Assembly (NCBI RefSeq): GCF_009377205.1
Contig: NZ_VJZE01000040.1
Coordinates: 1 to 36,494, forward strand
Direction of reading: 5' to 3'
Origin: Streptomyces phyllanthi
GTDB taxonomy: Bacteria; Actinomycetota; Actinomycetes; Streptomycetales; Streptomycetaceae
DNA: 36,494 nucleotides
In this document: positions 23,641 to 31,338 of the stretch, in pieces
Layout of the letters: each line of letters begins with the position of its first letter
How positions within the stretch are numbered: the stretch's first letter is position 1
Made by a program: the position numbers and the translations under genes
The notes under the pieces: generated by a model
Databases searched by the model: none
What the model was told of the DNA's origin: nothing
What the model saw: only the letters and a program-made list of their open reading frames with translations

Positions 23641-24035
23641 AGGTGACGCGTGTCCTTGTGGGTGCGGCGGGTGCGGCGCTCATGGGCGTCGGCTTGTCGC
23701 TGCTGATGGACGTCCGTGATCCGACCGGCGTTCTGGTCTGGCTGGGCGGGGCGGTCGTCCTGCATGACATGCTGATCGCGCCGCTGGTGCTGCTGGTCGG
23801 ACTGGTGCTGGTGCGCGGTCGTGCGCGCGGTCCGGTTCGCGGGGCGCTGGTGGTCGCGGGCGCGCTGACGGTGGTGGCGCTGCCGGCGCTGCTGCGCCCG
23901 GGACGAACGGCCAACTCCTCGGTGCTGCCGCTGGATTATCCGCGCAACTGGCTGATCGCGCTGGTGGCCGTGGCCGCTGTGACGGCGCTCGTCCTGGCCG
24001 CGCGTGGCCTCACCCGCCGGCGGCCACCGTCATGA
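23637..24035 (+). CDS. Small membrane protein, co-transcribed with the oxidoreductase
   Basis: A 132-residue protein with about four hydrophobic helices (VLVGAAGAALMGVGLSLL, VWLGGAVVLHDMLIAPLVLLVGLVLV and two more) and a basic C-terminus. The HDMLIAPLV loop is the only distinctive motif. The ATG overlaps the oxidoreductase stop (ATGA), so the two are translationally coupled and probably work together, perhaps as membrane anchor or electron-path partner. The family is not otherwise recognised. Confidence 0.82.
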   Translation: MKVTRVLVGAAGAALMGVGLSLLMDVRDPTGVLVWLGGAVVLHDMLIAPLVLLVGLVLVRGRARGPVRGALVVAGALTVVALPALLRPGRTANSSVLPLDYPRNWLIALVAVAAVTALVLAARGLTRRRPPS

Positions 24036-24062
24036 GGAGGGCGCGGGCCCACGCCGCGCCGT

Positions 24063-24079
24063 CTTACGGGTGTCTTACG
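24063..24079 (+). promoter_or_regulatory. Two-component regulon operator (perfect direct repeat)
   Basis: CTTACG-N5-CTTACG, two identical half-sites at an 11-bp period, ends 50 bp before the ATG at 24130. A TACGGT -10-like hexamer at 24118-24123 lies 6 bp before that ATG. It is the cleanest example of the element in the window. Confidence 0.72.
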
Positions 24080-24129
24080 CGCTCCCGGCGGCGCCTTCTC
24101 GGCGCCGGGCGGCCTCCTACGGTGACCGG

Positions 24130-24750
24130 ATGCGATCCCTCGGTGTTCTTCGTACGACGGCGCTGGTGACGGCCGCGCCACTGGTGCTGGCCGTCGCGGG
24201 CGTGCTGCATCCCGCGCATCTGACGGCGGCGACGGCAGGTGACTGGGCGGCGCTGCACATCGCTCTGCTGCCCGTGTTCCCCTTCCTGGTTCTCGGCCTG
24301 CTCGTCCCGCTGTGGGGCAGGCCGGGCCGCGATGCCGAGGGCGCCTTGACGGTGCTCGCCTGGTCCGGGGGCCTCGTCTACGCGGCGTACTACTCCGGGC
24401 TCGACGCGGTGGCGGGGATCTCCGCCGGCACGGTGGTGGATCATGGCATCCACGGGGCGGCCGGGCGGCTGTTCGCGATCGGCGACGAACTCGGCCGTTC
24501 GGGGGTGTACGCCCTGGCCGTGGCCTGTCTCGCCACCTGCGCGGTGCTGTGGCGCCGGCACGGGACACGGGTGCTGCCGGGGTCCGTGGTGCTGCTCGCC
24601 GCCTGCTGGTCCTTCGTCGACAGCCACATCTTCTGGCCGCGGGGCGTGTTCACCATGCTCGGCTTCGCTCTTGCCTTCACGCTGCTGACGGTGGCGACGT
24701 CCCGGACAGCAGAGGACACGGGACGGACCGAAAGGCTTACGAACCGCTGA
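24130..24750 (+). CDS. Polytopic membrane protein of unknown function
   Basis: A 206-residue protein with about six hydrophobic segments, including TALVTAAPLVLAVAGVL, ALHIALLPVFPFLVLGLLVPL, GVYALAVACLATCAVL and FTMLGFALAFTLLTVA. Polar residues in loops include DHGIHGAAGRLFAIGDELGRSG and SHIFWPRG. I do not recognise the family. There is no ribosome site before the ATG, but a TACGGT hexamer lies 6 bp upstream, so the transcript is probably leaderless. The operator 50 bp upstream places it in the same regulon as the flanking oxidoreductase and epimerase genes. Confidence 0.8.
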   Translation: MRSLGVLRTTALVTAAPLVLAVAGVLHPAHLTAATAGDWAALHIALLPVFPFLVLGLLVPLWGRPGRDAEGALTVLAWSGGLVYAAYYSGLDAVAGISAGTVVDHGIHGAAGRLFAIGDELGRSGVYALAVACLATCAVLWRRHGTRVLPGSVVLLAACWSFVDSHIFWPRGVFTMLGFALAFTLLTVATSRTAEDTGRTERLTNR

Positions 24751-24752
24751 CG
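24736..24752 (+). promoter_or_regulatory. Two-component regulon operator, epimerase promoter
   Basis: CTTACG-N5-CTGACG overlaps the 3' end of the preceding gene and ends 50 bp before the ATG at 24803. A TACGGT hexamer (24791-24796) lies 6 bp before that ATG. Both half-sites are identical to those at the response-regulator promoter. Confidence 0.72.
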
Positions 24753-24802
24753 TCCCGGCGCTCGACGGCTCGCGACCGGATGGACGGTCCTACGGTCGGG
24801 GC

Positions 24803-25855
24803 ATGTTGATCCTGGTCACCGGAGGTGCGGGCTTCATCGGCTCGCACATCGTCACCGCCCTCACCGGCGCCGGGCACGAGGTGCGTGTCCTCGACGCGCT
24901 GCTGCCCGCCGCCCACCGCACCGCCCCGCGGATCCCCCCGGGGGTGGACTGGCGGCAAGCGGACGTCCGTGACGCGGAGGCCGTCGCCGACGCCCTGCAC
25001 GGCGTGGACGCCGTCTGTCACCAGGCCGCGATGGTCGGGCTCGGCAAGGACTTCGCCGACGCGCCCGACTACGTCGGCTGCAACGACCTCGGCACCGCCG
25101 TACTGCTCGCCGGCATGGCGGAGGCCGAGGTGAGGCGTCTGGTGCTGGCGAGTTCGATGGTGGTGTACGGCGAGGGGCACTACGCGTGTTCCCGGCACGG
25201 TGTGGTCCGGCCGGGGCCGCGCCGGGTCGCGGACCTGGAGGCGGGGTGCTTCGAACCGCCCTGCCCGCACTGCGGTGAGCCGCTCGCAGCCGGGCTGGTG
25301 GACGAGGACGCGCCCGCCGACCCGCGCAACGTGTACGCCGCCACGAAGCTCGCTCAGGAACACCTCGCCGCCGCGTGGGCTCGGGCGACGGGCGGGAGGG
25401 TGTCCGCGCTGCGCTACCACAACGTCTACGGCCCGGGCATGCCGCGCGACACCCCGTACGCGGGGGTCGCGTCGCTGTTCCGGTCCGCGCTCGCGCGCGG
25501 TGAGGCTCCGCGCGTGTTCGAGGACGGCGGGCAGCGGCGGGACTTCGTGCACGTGCGGGACGTGGCCGGCGCCAACCTCGCCGCGCTCGACGGCGTGGAC
25601 GGCCTTCCGGAGGGTGGTCTGCGGGCGTACAACGTCGGCAGCGGGGAACCGCACACGGTGGGGGAGATGGCCGCGGCACTGGCCGCGTCGTACGGCGACC
25701 GGGCACCGGTCGTCACCGGGGAGTTCCGGCTCGGCGACGTCCGCCACATCACGGCCTCCTCACGTCGTCTCCGCGAGGAGCTGGGGTGGAAGCCGCAGGT
25801 CGCCTTCGCGGAGGGAATGGCGGAGTTCGCGGCGGCACCCCTGCGGGCCGGGTGA
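24803..25855 (+). CDS. NAD-dependent sugar-nucleotide epimerase (dTDP-L-rhamnose 4-epimerase-like)
   Basis: A 350-residue extended SDR enzyme. The NAD-binding motif TGGAGFIGSH is near the N-terminus, followed by SSMVVYGEG, the catalytic YAATK and RYHNVYGPGMPRD. Between the catalytic Ser region and YAATK it has the Cys-containing insert HYACSRHG…CFEPPCPHCGEPL. That insert is typical of dTDP-L-rhamnose 4-epimerase-type enzymes and may bind a metal. It should interconvert a nucleotide-activated hexose, giving a donor for the neighbouring glycosyltransferases. It has no ribosome site, and its -10-like hexamer lies directly upstream of the ATG. Confidence 0.9.
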   Translation: MLILVTGGAGFIGSHIVTALTGAGHEVRVLDALLPAAHRTAPRIPPGVDWRQADVRDAEAVADALHGVDAVCHQAAMVGLGKDFADAPDYVGCNDLGTAVLLAGMAEAEVRRLVLASSMVVYGEGHYACSRHGVVRPGPRRVADLEAGCFEPPCPHCGEPLAAGLVDEDAPADPRNVYAATKLAQEHLAAAWARATGGRVSALRYHNVYGPGMPRDTPYAGVASLFRSALARGEAPRVFEDGGQRRDFVHVRDVAGANLAALDGVDGLPEGGLRAYNVGSGEPHTVGEMAAALAASYGDRAPVVTGEFRLGDVRHITASSRRLREELGWKPQVAFAEGMAEFAAAPLRAG

Positions 25856-25899
25856 GTCCAGCCGGCCTCCCTCGGACCGGCCCGGCCTCCACCGGCGTG

Positions 25900-25952
25900 C
25901 CGGAAGGAGGGACCAGCCGGCTCCCCACCCCCGGCCGGACCGGTCCTTCCGG
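25900..25952. terminator. Candidate bidirectional terminator between epimerase and histidine kinase genes
   Basis: A 9-bp inverted repeat (25900-25908 and 25944-25952, CCGGAAGGA/TCCTTCCGG) encloses further GC-rich pairing and is followed by GGGTTT. It lies between the 3' ends of two convergent genes. Confidence 0.55.
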
Positions 25953-25979
25953 GGGTTTCAGCTCACCCTTCCGCTGCCT

Positions 25980-27092
25980 TCAGACCGCCGCGGGCAGGTG
26001 GACCTCGAAGCGGCAGCCGCCCGGTACGTTGCAGACGGCCGCGCGCCCCCGGTGGGCCTCCACGATGCCGCGCACGATGGCCAGACCCAGCCCGGCCCCG
26101 GCGGGCGGGGTGCGGGCGTCGGTACCGCGCCAGCCGGTGTCGAAGACGCGGGGCAGGTCCTCAGGGGCGATGCCGCCGCAGCCGTCGGTCACCGCCAGCA
26201 CGACTCGGTCGGCCTCCCGGCGGGCGGAGACCGCGACGGTGCCGTCGGCAGGGGTGCGGCGGATGGCGTTGACGAGCAGGTTGGCCAGGACACGGGACAT
26301 CTCGCGGCCGTCGACCTCGACCGGCACCTGTTCCACCCGGTCGCCCACCAGCCGCACCCCGTGCTCCCTGGCCAGGGCGTCGGCACCGGCGATGGCGTCG
26401 CCGACCAGGTCGTAGACCGACATACGGGTCGGGGTCAGGGCGAGGACACCGGCCTGGATACGGGAGAGTTCGAACAGGTCGCTGACCATGTCACCCATGC
26501 GCTCGACCTCGGTGCGGATGCGGGTGTGGTAGACCCGCGGGTCGTCGACCATGCCATCCTCCAGCGCCTCGGTCATCGCCTGGAGTCCGGCCAGCGGCGT
26601 GCGCAGGTCGTGGGAGATCCAGGCCACCAGCTCGCGGCGGGAGGCTTCCAGAGCCCTCTCCCGCTCCCGGGAAGCGGCCAGCCTGGCGCTGGTGGCGGCC
26701 AACTGCCGGCTCAGCTCGGCGAGTTCGGCGGTGGGCGCGATGGCGGGCGGGACGAAGCTGCCGTCGTCGCCGAGGGCGCGGGTGGCCTCGGTCAGGGCCC
26801 GACTGCCCCTGACGACGCTGCGGCCCAGCAGGAGGGCGACGCCGAAGGAGGCGACCGCGGCCATGGCGCACACCATCGTCACCACCCACAGGTCGTGCTC
26901 CGAGAGGAACATCGCCCAGGACACCAGCATCGTTCCGGCGAGCATCGCGGCGACCGTGACGGCCGCGACCACGGCCAGCGACAGTGCGACCGACCGGTTG
27001 CGCAGCAGCCGGAGGGCCACCGCGCCGGTCAGCCCGGCGACTGCCGCGCCGATGGCCGCGTACAGGGCGATGAGCAGCGTGTCACCGATCAC
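25980..27092 (-). CDS. Sensor histidine kinase of the two-component system
   Basis: A 370-residue kinase. Two membrane segments (about 5-30 and 35-90, with a short external loop around SEHDLW) are followed by a HAMP-like linker. Next is the dimerisation domain with phosphoacceptor His161 in WISHDLRTPLAG. The ATPase domain has the N box NLLVNAIRRTP, the G1 box DGCGGIAPEDLPRVF and the G2 box GAGLGLAIVRGI. The GTG start overlaps the response regulator stop (GTGA), so the pair is co-translated. The very short extracellular loop suggests it senses a membrane or envelope signal rather than a soluble ligand. Confidence 0.95.
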   Translation of the reverse strand: MIGDTLLIALYAAIGAAVAGLTGAVALRLLRNRSVALSLAVVAAVTVAAMLAGTMLVSWAMFLSEHDLWVVTMVCAMAAVASFGVALLLGRSVVRGSRALTEATRALGDDGSFVPPAIAPTAELAELSRQLAATSARLAASRERERALEASRRELVAWISHDLRTPLAGLQAMTEALEDGMVDDPRVYHTRIRTEVERMGDMVSDLFELSRIQAGVLALTPTRMSVYDLVGDAIAGADALAREHGVRLVGDRVEQVPVEVDGREMSRVLANLLVNAIRRTPADGTVAVSARREADRVVLAVTDGCGGIAPEDLPRVFDTGWRGTDARTPPAGAGLGLAIVRGIVEAHRGRAAVCNVPGGCRFEVHLPAAV

Positions 27093-27817
27093 CGCCGGGC
27101 TCCGTTCTCGTCCGTGTCTTCCGGCCGGGGAGGGTCGAAGCGGTAGCCGACGCCCCAGACGGTGCTGATCAGGCGGGGACTGGCCGGGTCGTCCTCGACC
27201 TTCTCGCGCAGCCGCCGTACGTGGACGGTCACGGTGGACAGGTCGCCGAACTCCCAGCCCCACACCCGGCGCATGAGTTCCTCTCGGCTCGTCGCCCGGC
27301 CGGGGTTGCGCAGGAAGAACTCCAGCAGGTCGAACTCCCGGATGGTGAGGGCGAGTTCGGCGCCGTTGCGGGTGGCGCGCCGGGCGGTGGGATCCAGGGC
27401 GAGCGGGCCGCTGCGCAGCCCGGGCTCCGCAGGCTCGGTCCGGACTGCCGTCAGGGCACCGGTGCGGCGGAGTACGGACTCCACGCGCAGGACCAGTTCT
27501 CGGGGGCTGAACGGCTTGGTGACGTAGTCGTCCGCCCCGACCTCCAGGCCGAGAATGCGGTCTTCCTGGTCGCCGCGCGCCGTCAGCATGATCACGGGCA
27601 GGGGGCCGTTCTCGCGGATGCGGCGGCACACCTCCAGCCCGTCCATGCCGGGCAGCATCAGGTCCAGTACCACCAGGTCGGGGGGTCGGGCGGCTGCCCG
27701 GGCCACGGCGGTCAGGCCGTCGGCGGCAACGTCGACGGCGAAGCCCGCCCGGTGCAGGTACCCGGCGACGACCTCGGAGACGGTGGGATCGTCGTCCACG
27801 ACAAGTACGTGTTTCAC
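27089..27817 (-). CDS. OmpR/PhoB-family response regulator
   Basis: A 242-residue regulator. The receiver domain has VDDD at the N-terminus, phosphoacceptor Asp52 in VLDLMLPGMDG, LTARG and a KPFSPREL lysine. The C-terminal winged helix has LTIREFDLLEFFLRNPG and SREELMRRVWGWEFGDLSTVTVHVRRLREKVEDDP. Regulators of this type bind 11-bp-period direct repeats as dimers. A site of exactly that form (27868-27884) ends 50 bp upstream of its GTG, and five other promoters nearby carry the same element, so autoregulation and control of the surrounding genes are likely. Confidence 0.95.
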   Translation of the reverse strand: MKHVLVVDDDPTVSEVVAGYLHRAGFAVDVAADGLTAVARAAARPPDLVVLDLMLPGMDGLEVCRRIRENGPLPVIMLTARGDQEDRILGLEVGADDYVTKPFSPRELVLRVESVLRRTGALTAVRTEPAEPGLRSGPLALDPTARRATRNGAELALTIREFDLLEFFLRNPGRATSREELMRRVWGWEFGDLSTVTVHVRRLREKVEDDPASPRLISTVWGVGYRFDPPRPEDTDENGARR

Positions 27818-27867
27818 ACCAGTGAGTCTCGCACCGGCGTTCCGGCGCCCGCGGCAGTGGCGGCGGA

Positions 27868-27910
27868 CGTCAGCGATCCGTAAGGAACGGCGACGTCAGC
27901 GATCCGTAAG
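27868..27910 (-). promoter_or_regulatory. Double operator in the divergent promoter of the response regulator and GT2 genes
   Basis: Two identical copies of CTTACG-N5-CTGACG, read on the minus strand, lie at 27868-27884 and 27894-27910 within a perfect 21-bp direct repeat at a 26-bp period. The first is 50 bp from the response-regulator GTG; the second is 46 bp from the GT2 gene GTG. A TAGGGT hexamer at 27944-27949 is the likely -10 of the GT2 promoter. Confidence 0.78.
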
Positions 27911-27956
27911 GACAGCAAGTCCCTTATGTCCGTTTGGGGTTCGTAGGGTGAGTGGG

Positions 27957-28670
27957 GTGATCGAGACATCCCCCTCTCCTGTGGACGTCGTGCTGCCCTG
28001 CCTCGACGAGGCGGACGCCCTGCCCTGGGTGCTGGACCGGATCCCGCCCACCTGGCGCGCGATCGTCGTCGACAACGGCTCCACCGACGGCTCCCCGGAC
28101 ATCGCCCGCGGACTCGGGGCGTACGTGGTCCACGAGCCGCGCCGCGGCTTCGGCGCCGCCTGCCACGCCGGGCTGACCGCCGCCACGGCCGACGTCGTCT
28201 GCTTCTGCGACTGCGACGCCTCCCTCGACCCCCGGCTGCTGCCGGCTGTTGCCGGCGCCGTCCTCGACGGCTCCGCCGACCTGGTCCTTGGCCGACGCCG
28301 CCCCACCACACTCGGAGCCTGGCCCATGCACGCCCGGCTCGCCCATCTCGAACTGGCCCGCCTGATCCGCCGCCGTACCGGTCTGCGCCTGCGTGACCTG
28401 GGCCCGATGCGCGCGGCTCGCCGCGAGGCGTTGCTGGACCTCGACCTGACCGACCGGCGCTCCGGCTACCCGCTGCAGATGGTGGTCCGCGCCGCCGACG
28501 CCGGCTGGCGCATCCGGGAGACGGACGTGCCGTACCACCCGCGTACGGGCCGTTCGAAGGTCACCGGCACCTGGCGCGGCACCTGTCAGGCGGTCCGCGA
28601 CATGCGCGCCGTCCTCGCCGAGCACCCCGCCACCGGCCCGGACACGCCGGTTCCGGGAGGCGCGCGATGA
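27957..28670 (+). CDS. Family 2 glycosyltransferase (dolichol-phosphate mannosyltransferase-like)
   Basis: A 237-residue GT-A-fold enzyme: DVVLPCLDEADALPWVL, VVDNGSTDGS, GFGAACHAGLTAA and the metal-binding CFCDCDASLDP motif. There are no C-terminal membrane helices. It transfers a sugar from a nucleotide donor, often to a polyprenyl phosphate. The GTG at 27957 has no ribosome site and a TAGGGT hexamer 7 bp upstream. The gene opens a three-gene operon; its stop overlaps the next ATG. It is probably part of an envelope glycan or glycolipid pathway controlled by the divergent two-component system. Confidence 0.9.
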   Translation: MIETSPSPVDVVLPCLDEADALPWVLDRIPPTWRAIVVDNGSTDGSPDIARGLGAYVVHEPRRGFGAACHAGLTAATADVVCFCDCDASLDPRLLPAVAGAVLDGSADLVLGRRRPTTLGAWPMHARLAHLELARLIRRRTGLRLRDLGPMRAARREALLDLDLTDRRSGYPLQMVVRAADAGWRIRETDVPYHPRTGRSKVTGTWRGTCQAVRDMRAVLAEHPATGPDTPVPGGAR

Positions 28671-29314
28671 CCGCCACCACGGGAGCGGCCACACTGCTGG
28701 TCATCGCGAAGGAACCGGTCCCCGGCCGCGTCAAGACCCGGCTCACCCCGCCCTGCACACCGCACGAGGCGGCCGCCCTGGCCGAGGCGGCCCTCACCGA
28801 CACCCTCCACACGATGCTCCAGGTCCCTGCCCGGCGCCGGGTCCTCGTCCTCGACGGAACCCCCGGTCCCTGGCTGCCGCCGGGCTTCGAAGTCGTCCGG
28901 CAGGTGTCCGGAGGGCTGGACGAGCGGATCGCGGGCGCCTTCGCCGTCTGCGACGACGGGCCCGCACTGCTGGTCGGCATGGACACCCCGCAGCTCACCG
29001 CCGACCTGCTGGCCGATGTCGGCAGGGACGGTCACGACGCCTGGTTCGGCCCGGCCGCCGACGGCGGATTCTGGGCCCTCGGCCTCGCCGACCCCTCCCG
29101 CGCCGGATCCCTCGTGCGGGGCGTACCGATGTCCACCGACCGTACCGGCGTGATCCAGCGGCGCAGGCTCGCCGAGGCGGGGCTGACGGTCCATGACCTG
29201 CCGCTGCTGAGGGACGTCGACACCGCGGCCGACGCCGCCTCGGTGGTCGGCCTCTGCCCGCCCGGTTCGCACTTCGCCACCGTCCTGGCCTCGCTCGCGG
29301 AGGTCGCCCGGTGA
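28667..29314 (+). CDS. DUF2064 / TIGR04282-type glycosyltransferase-like protein
   Basis: A 215-residue protein with the family signature LLVIAKEPVPGRVKTRLTPP at the N-terminus, LVGMDTPQLTADLL in the centre and FGPAADGGFWALGL. The fold is that of nucleotide-diphospho-sugar transferases. Members often sit next to a GT2 enzyme, as here, and are thought to act with it; the family is annotated in arsenosugar synthesis in some bacteria, which is not demonstrated here. The ATG overlaps the GT2 stop and its own stop overlaps the methyltransferase GTG. Confidence 0.9.
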   Translation: MTATTGAATLLVIAKEPVPGRVKTRLTPPCTPHEAAALAEAALTDTLHTMLQVPARRRVLVLDGTPGPWLPPGFEVVRQVSGGLDERIAGAFAVCDDGPALLVGMDTPQLTADLLADVGRDGHDAWFGPAADGGFWALGLADPSRAGSLVRGVPMSTDRTGVIQRRRLAEAGLTVHDLPLLRDVDTAADAASVVGLCPPGSHFATVLASLAEVAR

Positions 29315-30195
29315 GCGGCGCGGCAATCGGTATGGAGATCCCCACCGCCGAGTGGAACGACCCGGACGCGGCGGCGCCCCAGCCACAGACCGGGATCCCG
29401 CTCTCTCCCGACTCTCCCGATCTCGTTCCGCCCGTGGAGCCGGGCGAGCCCTGGACGGACGACCCCTACGCCCAAGCCCTGCGCACCGGCCGCGGTCCGC
29501 TGTACCTGCGCCGCGTGGAACCCCACGCCTACGGGGTGGCGGAGCTGATCGCGCTGGATGTGGAGCGCTGGTGCGCCGCCCCCGACGCCGCCGACACCAG
29601 CGTGCTGCGTCGTTGCGCCGGTCCCGTGCTGGACGTCGGCTGCGGACCCGGGCGCTTGGTGGCCGCCCTGGCCGCACGCGGCGTTCCAGCCCTCGGCGTG
29701 GACGTCAGCCCGGCCGCCGTCGCCCTGACCCGGCGTCACGGCGGAGCCGCCCTGCGGCGCTCCGTCTTCGACCGCCTGCCGAGAGAGGGCCGCTGGGGCA
29801 CCATCCTGCTGATGGACGGCAACGTCGGTATCGGCGGCGACCCGGTGGCCCTGCTCGCCCGCCTGCGCGACCTCGTCCGCCCCGGTGGCCGTCTGCTGGC
29901 CGAGGCGGCCGACGACGACGTGGACCAGCGTCTCACCGTCCGCGTCGAGGACGCCCACGGCCGCCACGGACGCCCCTTTCCCTGGGCCCGCGTCGGCGCG
30001 ACCGGCCTCCTCCACGCCGCCGACTCCACCGGCTGGATCCTCACCGGCCGATGGAGCGCCGACAGGACGTTCGTGGAACTCCACCGCGCGGACACAGGGT
30101 TCGACGAGCTGCCGGTGCCGCAACTCCGGGCGATCGGCCGCTCGGCCCCCGGGCAACGGTCCACACGAGGGGACGCGACACGTACGCGGCCCTGA
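29311..30195 (+). CDS. Class I SAM-dependent methyltransferase
   Basis: A 294-residue protein. A Pro/Asp-rich N-terminal 70 residues is followed by a Rossmann methyltransferase core: VLDVGCGPGRLVAALAARG (motif I), LGVDVSPAAV (motif II) and TILLMDGNVGIGGDPVALLARLRDLVRPGGRLL. The C-terminal about 25 residues are Arg/Thr-rich and perhaps unstructured. The GTG at 29311 overlaps the previous stop (GTGA); an in-frame ATG at 29332 is an alternative. In this operon it probably methylates the glycan or lipid made by the two preceding enzymes. The exact substrate is unknown. Confidence 0.88.
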   Translation: MSGAAIGMEIPTAEWNDPDAAAPQPQTGIPLSPDSPDLVPPVEPGEPWTDDPYAQALRTGRGPLYLRRVEPHAYGVAELIALDVERWCAAPDAADTSVLRRCAGPVLDVGCGPGRLVAALAARGVPALGVDVSPAAVALTRRHGGAALRRSVFDRLPREGRWGTILLMDGNVGIGGDPVALLARLRDLVRPGGRLLAEAADDDVDQRLTVRVEDAHGRHGRPFPWARVGATGLLHAADSTGWILTGRWSADRTFVELHRADTGFDELPVPQLRAIGRSAPGQRSTRGDATRTRP

Positions 30196-30374
30196 GGGAT
30201 CGGGCATCGCGCACACGGACACCCGCTTCGTCGGCCCGTGAACCCCGATGTCGAGTACCTGCTCCAGGGACGTGCGAGGCTCGCGCGCGCCCCGGAACCG
30301 GCGCGGCCGGGCCGGGAGCGGGCTGCTCGGCGAGGACGGCACGCAGAAAGCCGTTCAGGCAAGCGGCACACGTC

Positions 30375-30705
30375 GCCACGGTGGTGCGCAAATTCGCCGA
30401 GTCCGGCCACCACGAGGCTGTCTTCCTCGACTACGGCCATCCGGCGCCCATGCTCGTACGCCGGGACGGCACCACCGACTTCCCGCAGCCGCCGTCGCAC
30501 ACGCTCCCCCTGGGTCTGGGCGCGCACGGGCACGAGAGTCCGAAGCCCTTCCGGGTGGGGTTCGCGCCGGGCGAGGGCTCAAGGATCCCGACGCGCACAG
30601 CGCCCTGGACGCGCTGCGCGAGGACGTGGTGCGGCACGTCGGCGGGCCTGCGCATGACGACGCCGCGATGCTGCTCCTGCGCTACCACGGCCACGGCCAC
30701 GGGAA
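30375..30705 (+). pseudogene. Remnant of a SpoIIE/PP2C-type phosphatase
   Basis: The first block, in the frame of 30381, reads FAESGHHEAVFLDYGHPAPMLV, HTLPLGLG and PFRVGFAPGEG. It corresponds to the NxGHPxPLL…LGLG…FxPGD part of actinobacterial SpoIIE phosphatases. After 'FAPGEG' the frame changes to DPDAHSALDALREDVVRHVGGPAHDDAAMLLLRYH, the family's natural C-terminus. The YTDGVTEAR segment between them and the whole N-terminal sensor region are missing. The gene is broken by deletion and frameshift and has no start. Confidence 0.78.
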
Positions 30706-30710
30706 TGGTC

Positions 30711-30735
30711 ATGAGAGTGGAAAATCTGTTCTCAT
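30711..30735. promoter_or_regulatory. Inverted repeat upstream of the MarR gene
   Basis: ATGAGA-N13-TCTCAT lies 40 bp before the MarR-family start codon. The sequence between the arms is unusually A/T-rich for this genome. This is a plausible autoregulatory operator or promoter; binding is inferred. Confidence 0.45.
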
Positions 30736-30775
30736 CGGGTCAGCGGGCGGAGCGTCCGGCAGGTAGAAAGGCTGC

Positions 30776-31309
30776 ATGCCGGAACATAAGACCCCTGACA
30801 GTGGCGTGGACGATGTCGACGCGGTGACCCGTGCGGTGCTGACCGCCTCGCGGTTGCTGGTCGCGGTCTCCGCCCGTTCGCTTGCCGAGGTCGAGGACCG
30901 GGTGACGCTCCCGCAGTTCCGGATGCTGGTCGTGCTCTCCACGAAAGGCGCCACCAAGCTGGTCACCCTCGCCGAAGCGCTGCAGGTGGCGCCGTCAACC
31001 GCCATGCGCATGATCGACCGGCTCATCGCCGCCGGGCTCGCCGACCGGCAGACCAACCCCCGCAACCGCCGCGAAACCCTGCTGCGTCTCACCGACGACG
31101 GTCGGCGTATCGTCACCGATGTCACCGACCGGCGTCGTGCCGAGATCGCCACGATCGTCGAACGGCTCGCCCCGCAGCAGCGGGCGGCGATGGTCGAGGC
31201 GCTCACCGCCTTCAACGAGGCGGGAGGAGAGCCCCCGGCCCCGGCGGCGGACGACGCCGAGGCATATCCCCTGGGCTGGGTGGAGGCCCTGGCAGGGCGC
31301 GGAACCTGA
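30776..31309 (+). CDS. MarR-family transcriptional regulator
   Basis: A 177-residue winged-helix regulator. The core reads TLPQFRMLVVLSTKG, VTLAEALQVAPSTAMRMIDRLIAAGLADRQTNPRNRRETLLRLTDDGRRIV, with dimerisation helices on both sides. The C-terminal tail (GGEPPAPAADDAEAYPLGWVEALAG) is an extra acidic extension. AAAGG lies 6 nt before the ATG. The upstream inverted repeat may be its own operator. No enzyme or exporter gene directly adjoins it, so targets are unknown. Confidence 0.92.
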   Translation: MPEHKTPDSGVDDVDAVTRAVLTASRLLVAVSARSLAEVEDRVTLPQFRMLVVLSTKGATKLVTLAEALQVAPSTAMRMIDRLIAAGLADRQTNPRNRRETLLRLTDDGRRIVTDVTDRRRAEIATIVERLAPQQRAAMVEALTAFNEAGGEPPAPAADDAEAYPLGWVEALAGRGT

Positions 31310-31338
31310 ACGTCCCGCCCCCTTCCGAGGGCTCGGCT

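Noticed and set aside
26491..26889. Second minus-strand protein within the histidine kinase region
   Set aside because: It is a shadow frame of the kinase gene, Arg/Gly-rich and without motifs.
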